A DNA stretch of 64,000 nucleotides, taken from Moraxella nonliquefaciens. Lineage in GTDB: Bacteria > Pseudomonadota > Gammaproteobacteria > Pseudomonadales > Moraxellaceae. Location of the stretch: positions 62,001-126,000 of the forward strand of contig NZ_LXTW01000012.1 in NCBI RefSeq assembly GCF_001679005.1, in the 5' to 3' direction. A program made the translations under genes and the position numbers. The notes beneath the pieces were generated by a model, which worked only from the letters and a program-made list of their open reading frames with translations, searched no databases and had not been told where the DNA came from. Each line of letters starts with the position of its first letter. Within the stretch, counting starts at the first letter, position 1. Shown here piece after piece: positions 1-8,265 of the stretch.

Positions 1-93
1 TAATGTCAAATTTGTCCTAAGTTTGAAATTTGTTTTGACATCATTGCGGTCGCTTTGTCAAAATCTGCTTAAAATTATTGTTTTTATGTAAAC

Positions 94-106
94 ATTATGT
101 AATAAT
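94..106. promoter_or_regulatory. Candidate Zur-type operator upstream of the zinc receptor gene
   Basis: The 13-bp inverted repeat ATTAT-GTA-ATAAT lies about 20 bp before the start codon of the ZnuD-like receptor. Zur operators in Neisseria and enterics are AT-rich palindromes of similar form, and ZnuD genes are typically Zur-repressed. AT-rich palindromes also arise by chance, so this is only suggestive. Confidence 0.35.
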
Positions 107-125
107 ATATCTTTTGGGGGTAACC

Positions 126-2474
126 ATGAATTTGCGTAAATTAAATTTGATGGTGTTGGCGACGTTGACTCAAATGGCGATGGCAGAGGAGTTGCCCAGC
201 GTTCAACTGCCTGCGATGACCATCTATCTTGATGATAAAGCACCGAACACCACTTATGTTTATAACAAATCATCAGACAATAAAACGCTTGGTGATGCGG
301 TTAAGGGCATCTCAGGCGTACATAGCAGTAGTTTTGGTCCACATGCAGGTTCGCCTGTCATACGCAGTTTGTCTGGCAATCGTGTCAATGTCATAGAAAA
401 CGGCATGACGGTCAATGGATTAAATGCCATGAGTGCAGGAACAAACATTGCTTTTGACCCAATATTTCATCGCTTGGTTGGCGTGCATAAGTTTAACAAT
501 GTGGTCAAAGAAGGTGGTCATGCCATTGGCGGCAGTGTGGAGATTGATGGTGGTCTTGTGCCAAAACATCTTACTGATGAGCCTGTAAGTCTTGAGGTGC
601 ATTTACAAAAGGGGTTTAATGACATTGACTCCCATGGCATCAAGGCGAATTTTAACAATCAAAAAAACATCAGTGTCAATGTTTTATATTCCACTCAGCA
701 GTTAGATGGGTATGACATTGTGGGCATGAGCAAGGCAGGCGTGTGTGAAAATCAATTAATCTCACGCAACCAATATGGGCTTGGACATAACTCAAATTTG
801 GCGAATTCATGTCAGCGTCAGCCTGTCATTAAAAGCGAATTTAACATTACGTCCAAAAAATACTATAAGCCTGATTATTACGACATAGCAACAGGCAAGA
901 TTCGTGATAGATACAGTGATTGGGGACTTGGATTGGCAGATGTATTTACCAACACACCACATTCTAGTTATAAAGATAATCCTCATTATGTTGCAGGTAC
1001 GCCCGAGAAAATAGAGACCGTGGATAAAATCTTGGACATTACCGAAAATTATCATAAAAAACTGGGTAATAGCGACCTTGAAAATCACCGCTTGGGGGTG
1101 GCAGGCAGTTATTTTTGGCAGGGACATGGCAAGAATAACCACATTGCTGTATCTGCTGATACAAAACACAGTGATTATGGATTGCCCGGTTTTTCCATGT
1201 CAAATTTGGGTTTGGGACTTGATTATAAAAGTGGTCAGCCTGTACGCATTAACAACACGCAAAATAAGCTGGCTGTTGAAGCGCAGACACACCACAACCA
1301 GCCTTGGCTAAATCGCATGACACTTCACGCAGGCTGGGTTCATGAACAAAGCAAAGAGAACGTGGGAGAGCAGTTGGCTAATGACTACCGTTTTCGTACC
1401 AGTCAATTTAGCACGTCGGCTTACCATCAGCCTGGGCCATTTATTTTGGGTGTGATGGGGATAAATGGCTCTAAAAGACAAGTCCAAGGCGTGGGTGAGT
1501 CGGTGTATCTGCCCAATGTAGATACAACACATTATGGCGTGTTTTTGCAAGAGACCTTGTCATTTAATCCTGTTGATTTAACATTGGGTTATCGCCATGA
1601 ACGTGTTGAGCATGATGTTGTGGGTGGTTTTGCCACGCATCGCAATGCCAAGAACAAGGCATTAGAAAGCAGAAAATATGGGTTAGACAGCTATGATTTG
1701 CAGGCATCGTTTCGTCCGTTTGACCGAGTGGGCATCAAGGCTCGCTATGCTGATAGTCAAAGAGCGCCAGAGATTAATGAGTTGTATGCATCCAATTTGC
1801 ATTATAGCATTATGGCACACGAAGAGGGTGATCAGAACCTAAAACCAGAGCGGGTAAAAAGTAAAGAGTTGTCCGTGTCCTTTGATGGCTTAGATTTTGA
1901 CATCAGTGCGTCGGTGTATGAAAATAAATTTACCGATTATATTCACATGGCATCTGGTGGGGCAAATACAGGTGGGGCGAGAATGCCACTAAAATACTGG
2001 CAACAAAATGACGTTCAGATAACAGGTTTTGAAATAGATGTGCGTCGAGAATTTGAGTTGGGTCGTTATGGTGATATGACAGTATCATCATTTGCTGATT
2101 TGGTCAAAAACAAGCATCTAAATGCCAGTCGGGTGACGGTGCATAATGAGGGCATCTACATGTCAAATATGCCAACCAATCGCTACGGACTTGGGGTGAA
2201 TTGGCGTCATCAGGGTTGGCAAGTAGGGATTAATGGTGTGTATCATGATAAGCCACGTTATCAAAACACTAAGAATGAAACGCCATTGCCTGCCTACACA
2301 CTTGTGAGTGCAGATGTTAAAAAAGAGGTGCATTGGCTGGATATTCCGATGACGTTGCGTTTTGGTGGTACAAATCTGCTTAATGAAGATGCTCGCCCTC
2401 ATAACTCACCCTTGCGTTATATCGCCCCGTTGCCTGCCAGAGCTTTTACCGTTGGTGTTACGGCACGGTTTTGA
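126..2474 (+). CDS. znuD: TonB-dependent outer-membrane receptor, ZnuD-like (zinc or heme uptake)
   Basis: A 782-aa outer-membrane receptor that would import a scarce ligand, probably zinc, using TonB-ExbBD energy. The ATG at 126 follows a G-rich ribosome site (GGGGG, 116-120) and opens a signal peptide of about 20 residues ending MAMA. The plug domain (about residues 45-150) has the GDAVKGISGVHSSSFG and GSPVIRSLSGNRV motifs typical of the ZnuD branch. The remainder is beta-barrel, with a YGLPGFSM segment resembling ZnuD and a terminal phenylalanine (VGVTARF) as expected for BAM substrates. It appears monocistronic, with a terminator just after the stop. The ZnuD subfamily call is by resemblance; a heme or other siderophore ligand cannot be excluded. 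Confidence 0.8.
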   Translation: MNLRKLNLMVLATLTQMAMAEELPSVQLPAMTIYLDDKAPNTTYVYNKSSDNKTLGDAVKGISGVHSSSFGPHAGSPVIRSLSGNRVNVIENGMTVNGLNAMSAGTNIAFDPIFHRLVGVHKFNNVVKEGGHAIGGSVEIDGGLVPKHLTDEPVSLEVHLQKGFNDIDSHGIKANFNNQKNISVNVLYSTQQLDGYDIVGMSKAGVCENQLISRNQYGLGHNSNLANSCQRQPVIKSEFNITSKKYYKPDYYDIATGKIRDRYSDWGLGLADVFTNTPHSSYKDNPHYVAGTPEKIETVDKILDITENYHKKLGNSDLENHRLGVAGSYFWQGHGKNNHIAVSADTKHSDYGLPGFSMSNLGLGLDYKSGQPVRINNTQNKLAVEAQTHHNQPWLNRMTLHAGWVHEQSKENVGEQLANDYRFRTSQFSTSAYHQPGPFILGVMGINGSKRQVQGVGESVYLPNVDTTHYGVFLQETLSFNPVDLTLGYRHERVEHDVVGGFATHRNAKNKALESRKYGLDSYDLQASFRPFDRVGIKARYADSQRAPEINELYASNLHYSIMAHEEGDQNLKPERVKSKELSVSFDGLDFDISASVYENKFTDYIHMASGGANTGGARMPLKYWQQNDVQITGFEIDVRREFELGRYGDMTVSSFADLVKNKHLNASRVTVHNEGIYMSNMPTNRYGLGVNWRHQGWQVGINGVYHDKPRYQNTKNETPLPAYTLVSADVKKEVHWLDIPMTLRFGGTNLLNEDARPHNSPLRYIAPLPARAFTVGVTARF

Positions 2475-2478
2475 TGAC

Positions 2479-2506
2479 AAAAACGCATCATTTGGTGCGT
2501 TTTTTA
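2479..2506 (+). terminator. Rho-independent terminator after the TonB receptor gene
   Basis: The stem AAAAACGCA / TGCGTTTTT has a short loop and a run of T, beginning 4 bp after the receptor stop codon. Confidence 0.8.
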
Positions 2507-2571
2507 TTGTAAAAAATTTGGGAAATTTGTCAAAAACAGAGTACAATGGCATTTATTTTAGCGGAGGTTTT

Positions 2572-3210
2572 ATGTTTAACAAAAACGAATTTATTGAGTT
2601 GCTGCTTGATTATGGCGTATTAACATTTGGTGAATTTACCCTAAAATCGGGGCGTGTCAGTCCCTACTTTTTTAATGCAGGACTACTGTCAAGCGGTAAG
2701 GCGTTGGATATGCTCTCAAACGGCTATGCTGATATTTTGGCAAAACAGTTGGGCGACAACCCCACAATTTTTGGGGCGGCATATAAGGGCATTCCGTTTG
2801 TGGCGACCACCGCTCAGACCTTGTGGCGTACGCATGGCATTGATACCGCTTGGGGTTATAACCGCAAAGAGACCAAAAAACATGGCGAGGGCGGCAACCT
2901 TGTCGGAGCGGATTTATCTGGCAAGTCGGTGTGGGTGATTGATGATGTCATGACCGCAGGGACGGCAGTGCGTGAGGTGATTGAGATTTTAAAAGGGGTG
3001 GAGGCAAGTCTTGCTGGGATTGTCATCATTCTTGACCGCAAAGAGCGTGGGCAGGACGAGCGTTCGGCAGTTTGTCAGATTAAAGAAGATTTTGGCGTGC
3101 CTGTGTTTGCCTTGGTGGATATTGATGACATTATTGCTTTTTTGCAGGCTAAGGGCGAAACTGAGCATTTGGTAAAAATGCAAGCCTACCGTGAGCAATA
3201 TGGCGTATGA
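2572..3210 (+). CDS. pyrE: Orotate phosphoribosyltransferase
   Basis: This 212-aa cytoplasmic enzyme converts orotate and PRPP to OMP in de novo pyrimidine synthesis. The length matches E. coli PyrE (213 aa). The N-terminus contains the conserved YGVLTFGEFTLKSGR block, and the PRPP-binding loop VWVIDDVMTAGTAV sits near residues 120-134. The ATG at 2572 is preceded by GGAGG (2563-2567), so the longer upstream in-frame extension is rejected. gshB follows 54 bp downstream. Confidence 0.97.
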   Translation: MFNKNEFIELLLDYGVLTFGEFTLKSGRVSPYFFNAGLLSSGKALDMLSNGYADILAKQLGDNPTIFGAAYKGIPFVATTAQTLWRTHGIDTAWGYNRKETKKHGEGGNLVGADLSGKSVWVIDDVMTAGTAVREVIEILKGVEASLAGIVIILDRKERGQDERSAVCQIKEDFGVPVFALVDIDDIIAFLQAKGETEHLVKMQAYREQYGV

Positions 3211-3264
3211 GACTTTTTGTGATTGATGAAAATTACCTAAATATTTTAAAAGTTGGAGCGTTGC

Positions 3265-4215
3265 ATGAAAAAACTTAACTTTCTTATCGTCATGGATGAT
3301 ATTGCAAGTATCAACTACAAAAAAGATACCACGCTTGCAATGATGTGGGCGATAGCCGAGCGTGGACATGGTTTGGCGTATTGTGGCATTTATGATTTGT
3401 GGCTTGATGAGGGTGGGTTGTTTGTGGATAAGCAGGATGTGCAAGTATTTAAAAATCCTGATAATTTTTATGAACTTAGCGATAAAAAAACCGTCAATGC
3501 CAGTGAATTTGACGTGATTTTGATGCGTAAAGACCCGCCTTTTGACATGAATTTTTTGTACGCTTTGCACTTATTAGAATATGCCAAACGTGCAGGCGTA
3601 TTGGTGGCAAATGACCCAGATTCAGTGCGTGCGTGCAATGAGAAACTTTTTGCCACACAGTTTAGCGAATTTATGAGCCCAACCATCGTTACCGCCAAAC
3701 AGTCGCACATTCGTTCATTTATAGATGAGCATCAAGACGTGATTGTCAAGCCGTTAGATGGTATGGGCGGTATGGGGATTTTTCGTCTGACGGCAAATGA
3801 CTCAAATATTGGCTCAACCTTAGAAATGCTTACTCAAATGCAAACTTTGCCCATCATGGCTCAAAAATATCTGCCTAAAATTAAAGACGGTGATAAACGA
3901 GTGTTGATTGTCGGTGGTAAAGTGATGCCCTTTTGTTTAGCTCGCATTCCACAAGAGGGTGAGACTCGTGGTAATTTGGCGGCGGGTGGTCGTGGTGTTG
4001 CCATGTCTCTTACAGATGCTGAACGAGCCGTTGCTGAGAAAGTTGCCCCCATTTTGCTCAAAAAAGGCTTATATTTTGTGGGGCTTGACCTTATTGGGGG
4101 AAAAATCACTGAAATTAACGTAACCTCCCCAACATGCGTGCGTGAAATTGATGAACAGTGTGGCACAACCATTGCGGTGGATTTTATTAAATTTATTGAG
4201 AATTTGCTAAAATAA
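3265..4215 (+). CDS. gshB: Glutathione synthetase
   Basis: A 316-aa ATP-grasp ligase joining gamma-glutamylcysteine and glycine to make glutathione; E. coli GshB is the same length. Visible family blocks are an N-terminal domain with ILMRKDPPFD, the ATP-grasp segment IVKPLDGMGGMGIFR (about residues 155-170), and the C-terminal INVTSPTCVREID glycine-loop signature. The ATG at 3265 has a GGAG ribosome site at 3255-3258; four extra upstream codons are possible but have no ribosome site. A terminator follows the stop. Confidence 0.96.
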   Translation: MKKLNFLIVMDDIASINYKKDTTLAMMWAIAERGHGLAYCGIYDLWLDEGGLFVDKQDVQVFKNPDNFYELSDKKTVNASEFDVILMRKDPPFDMNFLYALHLLEYAKRAGVLVANDPDSVRACNEKLFATQFSEFMSPTIVTAKQSHIRSFIDEHQDVIVKPLDGMGGMGIFRLTANDSNIGSTLEMLTQMQTLPIMAQKYLPKIKDGDKRVLIVGGKVMPFCLARIPQEGETRGNLAAGGRGVAMSLTDAERAVAEKVAPILLKKGLYFVGLDLIGGKITEINVTSPTCVREIDEQCGTTIAVDFIKFIENLLK

Positions 4216-4247
4216 TGGCTTTAAAATCAGCTTTGTCATAAGATATG

Positions 4248-4268
4248 ACCCCATTTTATGGGGTTTTA
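4248..4268 (+). terminator. Terminator after gshB
   Basis: The 7-bp stem ACCCCAT / ATGGGGT with a TTT loop is followed by TTTATT. Confidence 0.75.
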
Positions 4269-4565
4269 TTGATTAAAAATTCATCAATTTGACAAAATAT
4301 GATTAAATGTGAATGAAATTGTTAAAAATACATTGGCATGGGTTGATTTTTGGGGTAAAATTATCCATTTTTTTACGTCTGTAAAAATCATCCAAAGATT
4401 GCCATTTCGGTCAATCATATTTTAATTCGGAGTTGATAGCTTAATCAAATCTCAAACACGCCCGCTAACAGATTTTATCTGCCAAAAGTACGTTTGATAA
4501 CAGTATTAGCACCCCAACGCCTTTTCTCTGTTTTGCGTTTACGCACGCTTTTGGAGGACTCTACG
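4269..4565. other. AT-rich leader of the permease gene
   Basis: About 300 bp with no convincing gene. A TTGACA hexamer at about 4289-4294 could be a -35 element, but no good -10 is correctly spaced. The stretch ends in the GGAGG ribosome site of the permease gene. Confidence 0.4.
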
Positions 4566-5951
4566 TTGAGTACACCTGTTACTACCCAAGCTGCAAAATT
4601 GCGGCGAAATCTTGGTCTGTGGCACGTCATCATCATTGGTTTGGCTTATATTCAGCCGATGACATTGCTTGACACTTTTGGTATGGTTTCCCGTGATAGC
4701 GGTGGACATGTGCCGATGTCTTATCTTTTTGCATTATTTGCCATCTTGCTTACATCAATCAGCTATGGGCATATGATTCGTGCCTATCCATCATCAGGTT
4801 CAGCATATACTTATACACAAAAATCAATTAACCCATCCATGGGGTTTATGGTTGGCTGGTCAAGTTGGCTTGATTATTTGCTCTCGCCTATGGTAAATAT
4901 CATCCTTGCTGTGCTGTATCTTGAGGCGTTATTTCCGATGGTCAATCATTGGGTTTGGGTGATTGGTCTAACAGGGCTGATGACGGTGGTTAATATCTTT
5001 GGCTCAAAAACCGTCGCCTACTTTAACAGTTGGATTGTGGCGGTACAGTTATTGGTAATCGCTGTTTTTACCTATCTGATTTATAGCAAATTACAAATGG
5101 CACAGTATGCCGCCAATACTAACCCAGAGGATATCTATGAACTTTGGAGTTTAAAGCCATTTTGGAGTGAGATGACTTCGGTGGGGGCGTTAATTACAGG
5201 TGCGACCATTTTATGTTTCTCATTCACAGGCTTTGATTCTATTTCTAGTCTTGCTGAGGAAACCAAAGATGTTAAAAATACCTTGCCAAAAGCGATGATT
5301 TTGACAACGCTAATTGCAGGTGCGGTGTTCGTTGTCAGTGCTTACTTTATGCAAACCTATTTACCGAGCGACCCTAAGCTGTATTTTGAAGCGGTGGATG
5401 AGACCCAAGCAGAAATATTGTTGCTTGTGGGCGGTTCGGCATTTCAATCGATTGTGTTGGGTTTTGCCATTGTAACAGTGATGGCATCTGGCATCTCTGC
5501 CCATGCTGGCGTGTCTCGTCTGATGTATGTGATGGGTCGTGATGGCGTGATTAGTAAAAAAGTCTTTGGTCAGCTAAGCCACAAATTTTTAACGCCTGTT
5601 AATAACATTCTAATTGCAGGTGGTGTGGCTTTGACCGCAGGTTTTATCAAATTAGAGACCGTTGTTAATTTGATCAGTTTTGGTGCATTGACGGCATTTA
5701 GCTTTGTTAACTTATCGGTCATTTTTCGCTATGCACTGCGTGATAAAATGGTTAAAACACCCAAACAAATCATCAGCTATGTTGTTGTGCCTGTGATTGG
5801 CTTTATCAGCATTTTTCTGATGTGGTTGGAAGTGGATGGCATTACCTTTGCTGTGGGTCTGTTTTGGGCGTTGCTGGGTTTTATCTGGCTTGGTATTAAG
5901 ACAAGTGGTTTTAAAAAGCCCATGCCACAATACAAAGAAGAAGATGTGTAG
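4566..5951 (+). CDS. APC-family amino acid/polyamine permease, PuuP-like (putrescine importer)
   Basis: A 461-aa inner-membrane transporter with about 12 hydrophobic helices. It resembles E. coli PuuP over the whole length: GLAYIQPMTLLDTFG near the start, YTYTQKSINPSMGFMVGWSS after TM3, SFTGFDSISSLAEET in TM6, and ASGISAHAGVSRLMYVMGRD in TM8-9. The start is a TTG at 4566, exactly 8 nt after GGAGG (4553-4557); upstream in-frame starts have no ribosome site. It stands alone, with no puu catabolic genes nearby, so putrescine uptake for use rather than degradation is an inference. Substrate is not proven. Confidence 0.85.
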   Translation: MSTPVTTQAAKLRRNLGLWHVIIIGLAYIQPMTLLDTFGMVSRDSGGHVPMSYLFALFAILLTSISYGHMIRAYPSSGSAYTYTQKSINPSMGFMVGWSSWLDYLLSPMVNIILAVLYLEALFPMVNHWVWVIGLTGLMTVVNIFGSKTVAYFNSWIVAVQLLVIAVFTYLIYSKLQMAQYAANTNPEDIYELWSLKPFWSEMTSVGALITGATILCFSFTGFDSISSLAEETKDVKNTLPKAMILTTLIAGAVFVVSAYFMQTYLPSDPKLYFEAVDETQAEILLLVGGSAFQSIVLGFAIVTVMASGISAHAGVSRLMYVMGRDGVISKKVFGQLSHKFLTPVNNILIAGGVALTAGFIKLETVVNLISFGALTAFSFVNLSVIFRYALRDKMVKTPKQIISYVVVPVIGFISIFLMWLEVDGITFAVGLFWALLGFIWLGIKTSGFKKPMPQYKEEDV

Positions 5952-5965
5952 TTTTTGTAAATATA

Positions 5966-5996
5966 AAAATCCTGCTTTGGTTGGCAGGATTTTTTT
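5966..5996. terminator. Terminator between permease and tetR-type gene, probably bidirectional
   Basis: The 10-bp perfect stem AAAATCCTGC / GCAGGATTTT is followed by T's on the plus strand and T's (plus-strand A's) on the minus strand. It sits between two convergent genes. Confidence 0.8.
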
Positions 5997-6021
5997 GTGG
6001 GTTATAGGTTGGGTGTATATC

Positions 6022-6747
6022 CTATACCAAAGGTGGCATTAATGGCTTGATGAGTTTGGGTGTGATGGTGGGGATTTCTTCGCCGTCGATGTTTGGGGTG
6101 GCATTTGATTTGCTGTCTGTCTGCTCTGGCAGTGGCTTGACCATAGTGTTTGGGGTGTGGAGTTTTGGCAAGTCAAGCATTTGTATCACAAAGGCGTATT
6201 TTAAAGTATCCCTATCCCCTAGGTAACGCTGATAAAAGCTGGAATTTAAAAGTCCCGCTCCGCCTTGACCCAATGCCCAGATGCTTGCCAAAAAATCTCG
6301 GATTGCCATGGAGCTGTTTTGTTCGGACAAATAACATTCAGCAATCTCATAAATGCGTCTCATGCGTTCACGACGAATCTTATACAATTCACCAAATAAT
6401 CGGTTTAGCCCCGATGCTGTTGATGACAATTTATCCTCTAAGTGATGAAACATCATCGCCCGCTGTGGACGTAGTAGTAATTGTAGTACCATGCGAGCCA
6501 CACCCGCCCCCGCTCCATCATGAATGCTGTTCATCTCATACAGGCGTTTTTCATATTCTATCAGCAGGTGCAGTAACAACTCATCTTTGCTTACAAAATG
6601 CTTATACAACGTTCCCTTTGCCAAATCTAAATGACGTGCCAAGCTGTCTAAGGTCAAATCATAATCACCCGATTCTAGTAGCAGTTGTTCAGCAGCCGCC
6701 AAAATCTGCCGTTCTCGGTGTTCAAACTGTTCTTTACGACTGCTCAT
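6022..6747 (-). CDS. TetR/AcrR-family transcriptional regulator
   Basis: 241 aa with an N-terminal TetR helix-turn-helix (about residues 13-58; LTLDSLARHLDLAKGTLYKHF is the recognition region) followed by an all-helical ligand domain and a Pro/Thr-rich tail of about 35 residues. It is transcribed divergently from a fatty-acid desaturase gene, the arrangement known for DesT-like or FabR-like repressors that sense acyl-CoA saturation. Control of the desaturase is therefore likely, by inference. An AGGGA ribosome site precedes the ATG at 6747. Confidence 0.88.
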   Translation of the reverse strand: MSSRKEQFEHRERQILAAAEQLLLESGDYDLTLDSLARHLDLAKGTLYKHFVSKDELLLHLLIEYEKRLYEMNSIHDGAGAGVARMVLQLLLRPQRAMMFHHLEDKLSSTASGLNRLFGELYKIRRERMRRIYEIAECYLSEQNSSMAIRDFLASIWALGQGGAGLLNSSFYQRYLGDRDTLKYAFVIQMLDLPKLHTPNTMVKPLPEQTDSKSNATPNIDGEEIPTITPKLIKPLMPPLV

Positions 6748-6933
6748 GTCTTTAATCCCTGAGTGGGCAAAATGTAAAATTTTTTCAATTATAACAAAAT
6801 TTTAAATATTGTGAAATATTTTAAAAACATTTGCCTTAGTAGCTGCTTGCCACATCCAGTATTTTTATGACAACTTAGCCGTTTATCATTGATGGATGCA
6901 TGTTTATTTTTAATAAATTTTTGTGCATGGACG

Positions 6934-6962
6934 TTCACATTTTTGGTAAATTCAGGTATAAT
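6934..6962 (+). promoter_or_regulatory. Sigma-70 promoter of the desaturase gene
   Basis: TTCACA (6934-6939), a 17-bp spacer and TATAAT (6957-6962) lie 50 bp before the desaturase ATG. The -35 falls in a GTTCAC sequence that resembles half of the GTGAAC/GTTCAC-type operators bound by DesT-family repressors. Binding of the adjacent TetR protein here is inferred. Confidence 0.6.
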
Positions 6963-7011
6963 GGTCTATCATAAATAATATAAAGAATTATAGGCAATAC
7001 AGGAAAATACC

Positions 7012-8193
7012 ATGACTGCCAAACACACCCCCCAAGATTTTGAAAACCCTCCCATCAACTGGGTGCCTGCTGTTTTTCTTATCAGCACCCCTTTGCTTGC
7101 TTTGATTTTAGTGCCGTGGTATCTGTATACGCATGATACCAGTCCTGCTCTGTGGCTGACATTTTCACTGTTCATGGCATGGACAGGACTGTCTATTACC
7201 GCAGGCTATCACCGCTTATTTGCCCATAAGTCTTATGAAGCCCATCCCATCGTGAAATATTTTTTACTCATTGGGGCGACTTTGGCAGTACAAAGTTCTG
7301 CTTTTGATTGGTGTTCAGGGCATCGTGTTCATCATCGTCATGTTGATGATGAGTATGATGACCCTTACTCAGCACGTCGTGGCTTTTGGTTTAGCCACAT
7401 GCAGTGGATGTTAAAAAAATATCCCAGTGGTCAATATGATTATAAAAATATTCCCGACCTAAAAAAAGACAAGGTACTGACACACCAACACGAGCATTAT
7501 GGTCTGTGGGTGCTATTGACCAATATTATCGTTTTAAGTGCAGTAGGATTTATCATTGGTGATATGCTTGGAGCATTTATCATCGTGGGGCTGCTGCGTA
7601 TGGTACTCACCCATCATTTTACTTTTTTCATCAATTCGCTATGCCATATGTTTGGCACACGCCCCTATACTGATGAGAATACTGCCCGTGATAACCCAAT
7701 TTTGGCGATTTTTACCTGGGGAGAGGGTTATCACAACTACCATCATTATTTTCAATATGATTACCGTAATGGGGTTAAATGGTGGCAATATGACCCAACC
7801 AAATGGCTCATCGCTGGATTGTCAAAAATCGGTCTTGCCAAAGAGTTAAAAACCGTTGATGACCTAACCATCAAGCATGCTGAGGTGACCATGCAATTTA
7901 AACGTGCTCAGGCTCGCATTGCTGGTGGGGATTTGTCCTTGGATGATAGGCTCATGCTATTTAAGGACAAAATCAGCACCGAATACGATGCCTTCACCAA
8001 AACGGTAGAGGAATGGCACGCCCTAAAAGCTAAGTCCATGGAGTTAAAACGTACCGAATTTGCCAACCGCTTGCATGAAGCTGATGAGTATCTAAAAGAA
8101 CAGTTTGCCCAAATTGAACAAAAAATTCGCGACCACAGCGAGCATGTGGAACAGGCTTTTATGCAATTAAAAGGCAAAACTGCAAAAGGATAG
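7012..8193 (+). CDS. Membrane fatty acid desaturase (acyl-CoA delta-9 type)
   Basis: A 393-aa di-iron integral-membrane desaturase that would introduce a double bond in acyl chains to tune membrane fluidity. All three histidine boxes are present: HRLFAH (about residue 67), HRVHH (about 104) and HNYHH (about 245). Two pairs of hydrophobic segments flank them. After about residue 280 there is an unusual charged helical tail of some 110 residues, predicted coiled coil, extending well beyond the catalytic core. AGGA lies upstream of the ATG. It is divergent from a TetR gene that probably regulates it. Confidence 0.92.
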   Translation: MTAKHTPQDFENPPINWVPAVFLISTPLLALILVPWYLYTHDTSPALWLTFSLFMAWTGLSITAGYHRLFAHKSYEAHPIVKYFLLIGATLAVQSSAFDWCSGHRVHHRHVDDEYDDPYSARRGFWFSHMQWMLKKYPSGQYDYKNIPDLKKDKVLTHQHEHYGLWVLLTNIIVLSAVGFIIGDMLGAFIIVGLLRMVLTHHFTFFINSLCHMFGTRPYTDENTARDNPILAIFTWGEGYHNYHHYFQYDYRNGVKWWQYDPTKWLIAGLSKIGLAKELKTVDDLTIKHAEVTMQFKRAQARIAGGDLSLDDRLMLFKDKISTEYDAFTKTVEEWHALKAKSMELKRTEFANRLHEADEYLKEQFAQIEQKIRDHSEHVEQAFMQLKGKTAKG

Positions 8194-8221
8194 GATTTAG
8201 ATAAAATAACGGTTAATTGAT

Positions 8222-8248
8222 AAGGGCGTGCTTTTCATGCCCTTTTTA
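8222..8248 (+). terminator. Terminator after the desaturase gene
   Basis: The stem AAGGGCGTG / CATGCCCTT (one G-T pair) with a CTTTT loop is followed by TTTAAT, between convergent genes. Confidence 0.75.
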
Positions 8249-8265
8249 ATAAAGCAACCTTAACA

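Noticed and set aside
1..45. Inverted TGTCAAA...TTTTGACA at the window start
   Set aside because: Imperfect and without context upstream; may be the terminator of a gene outside the window.
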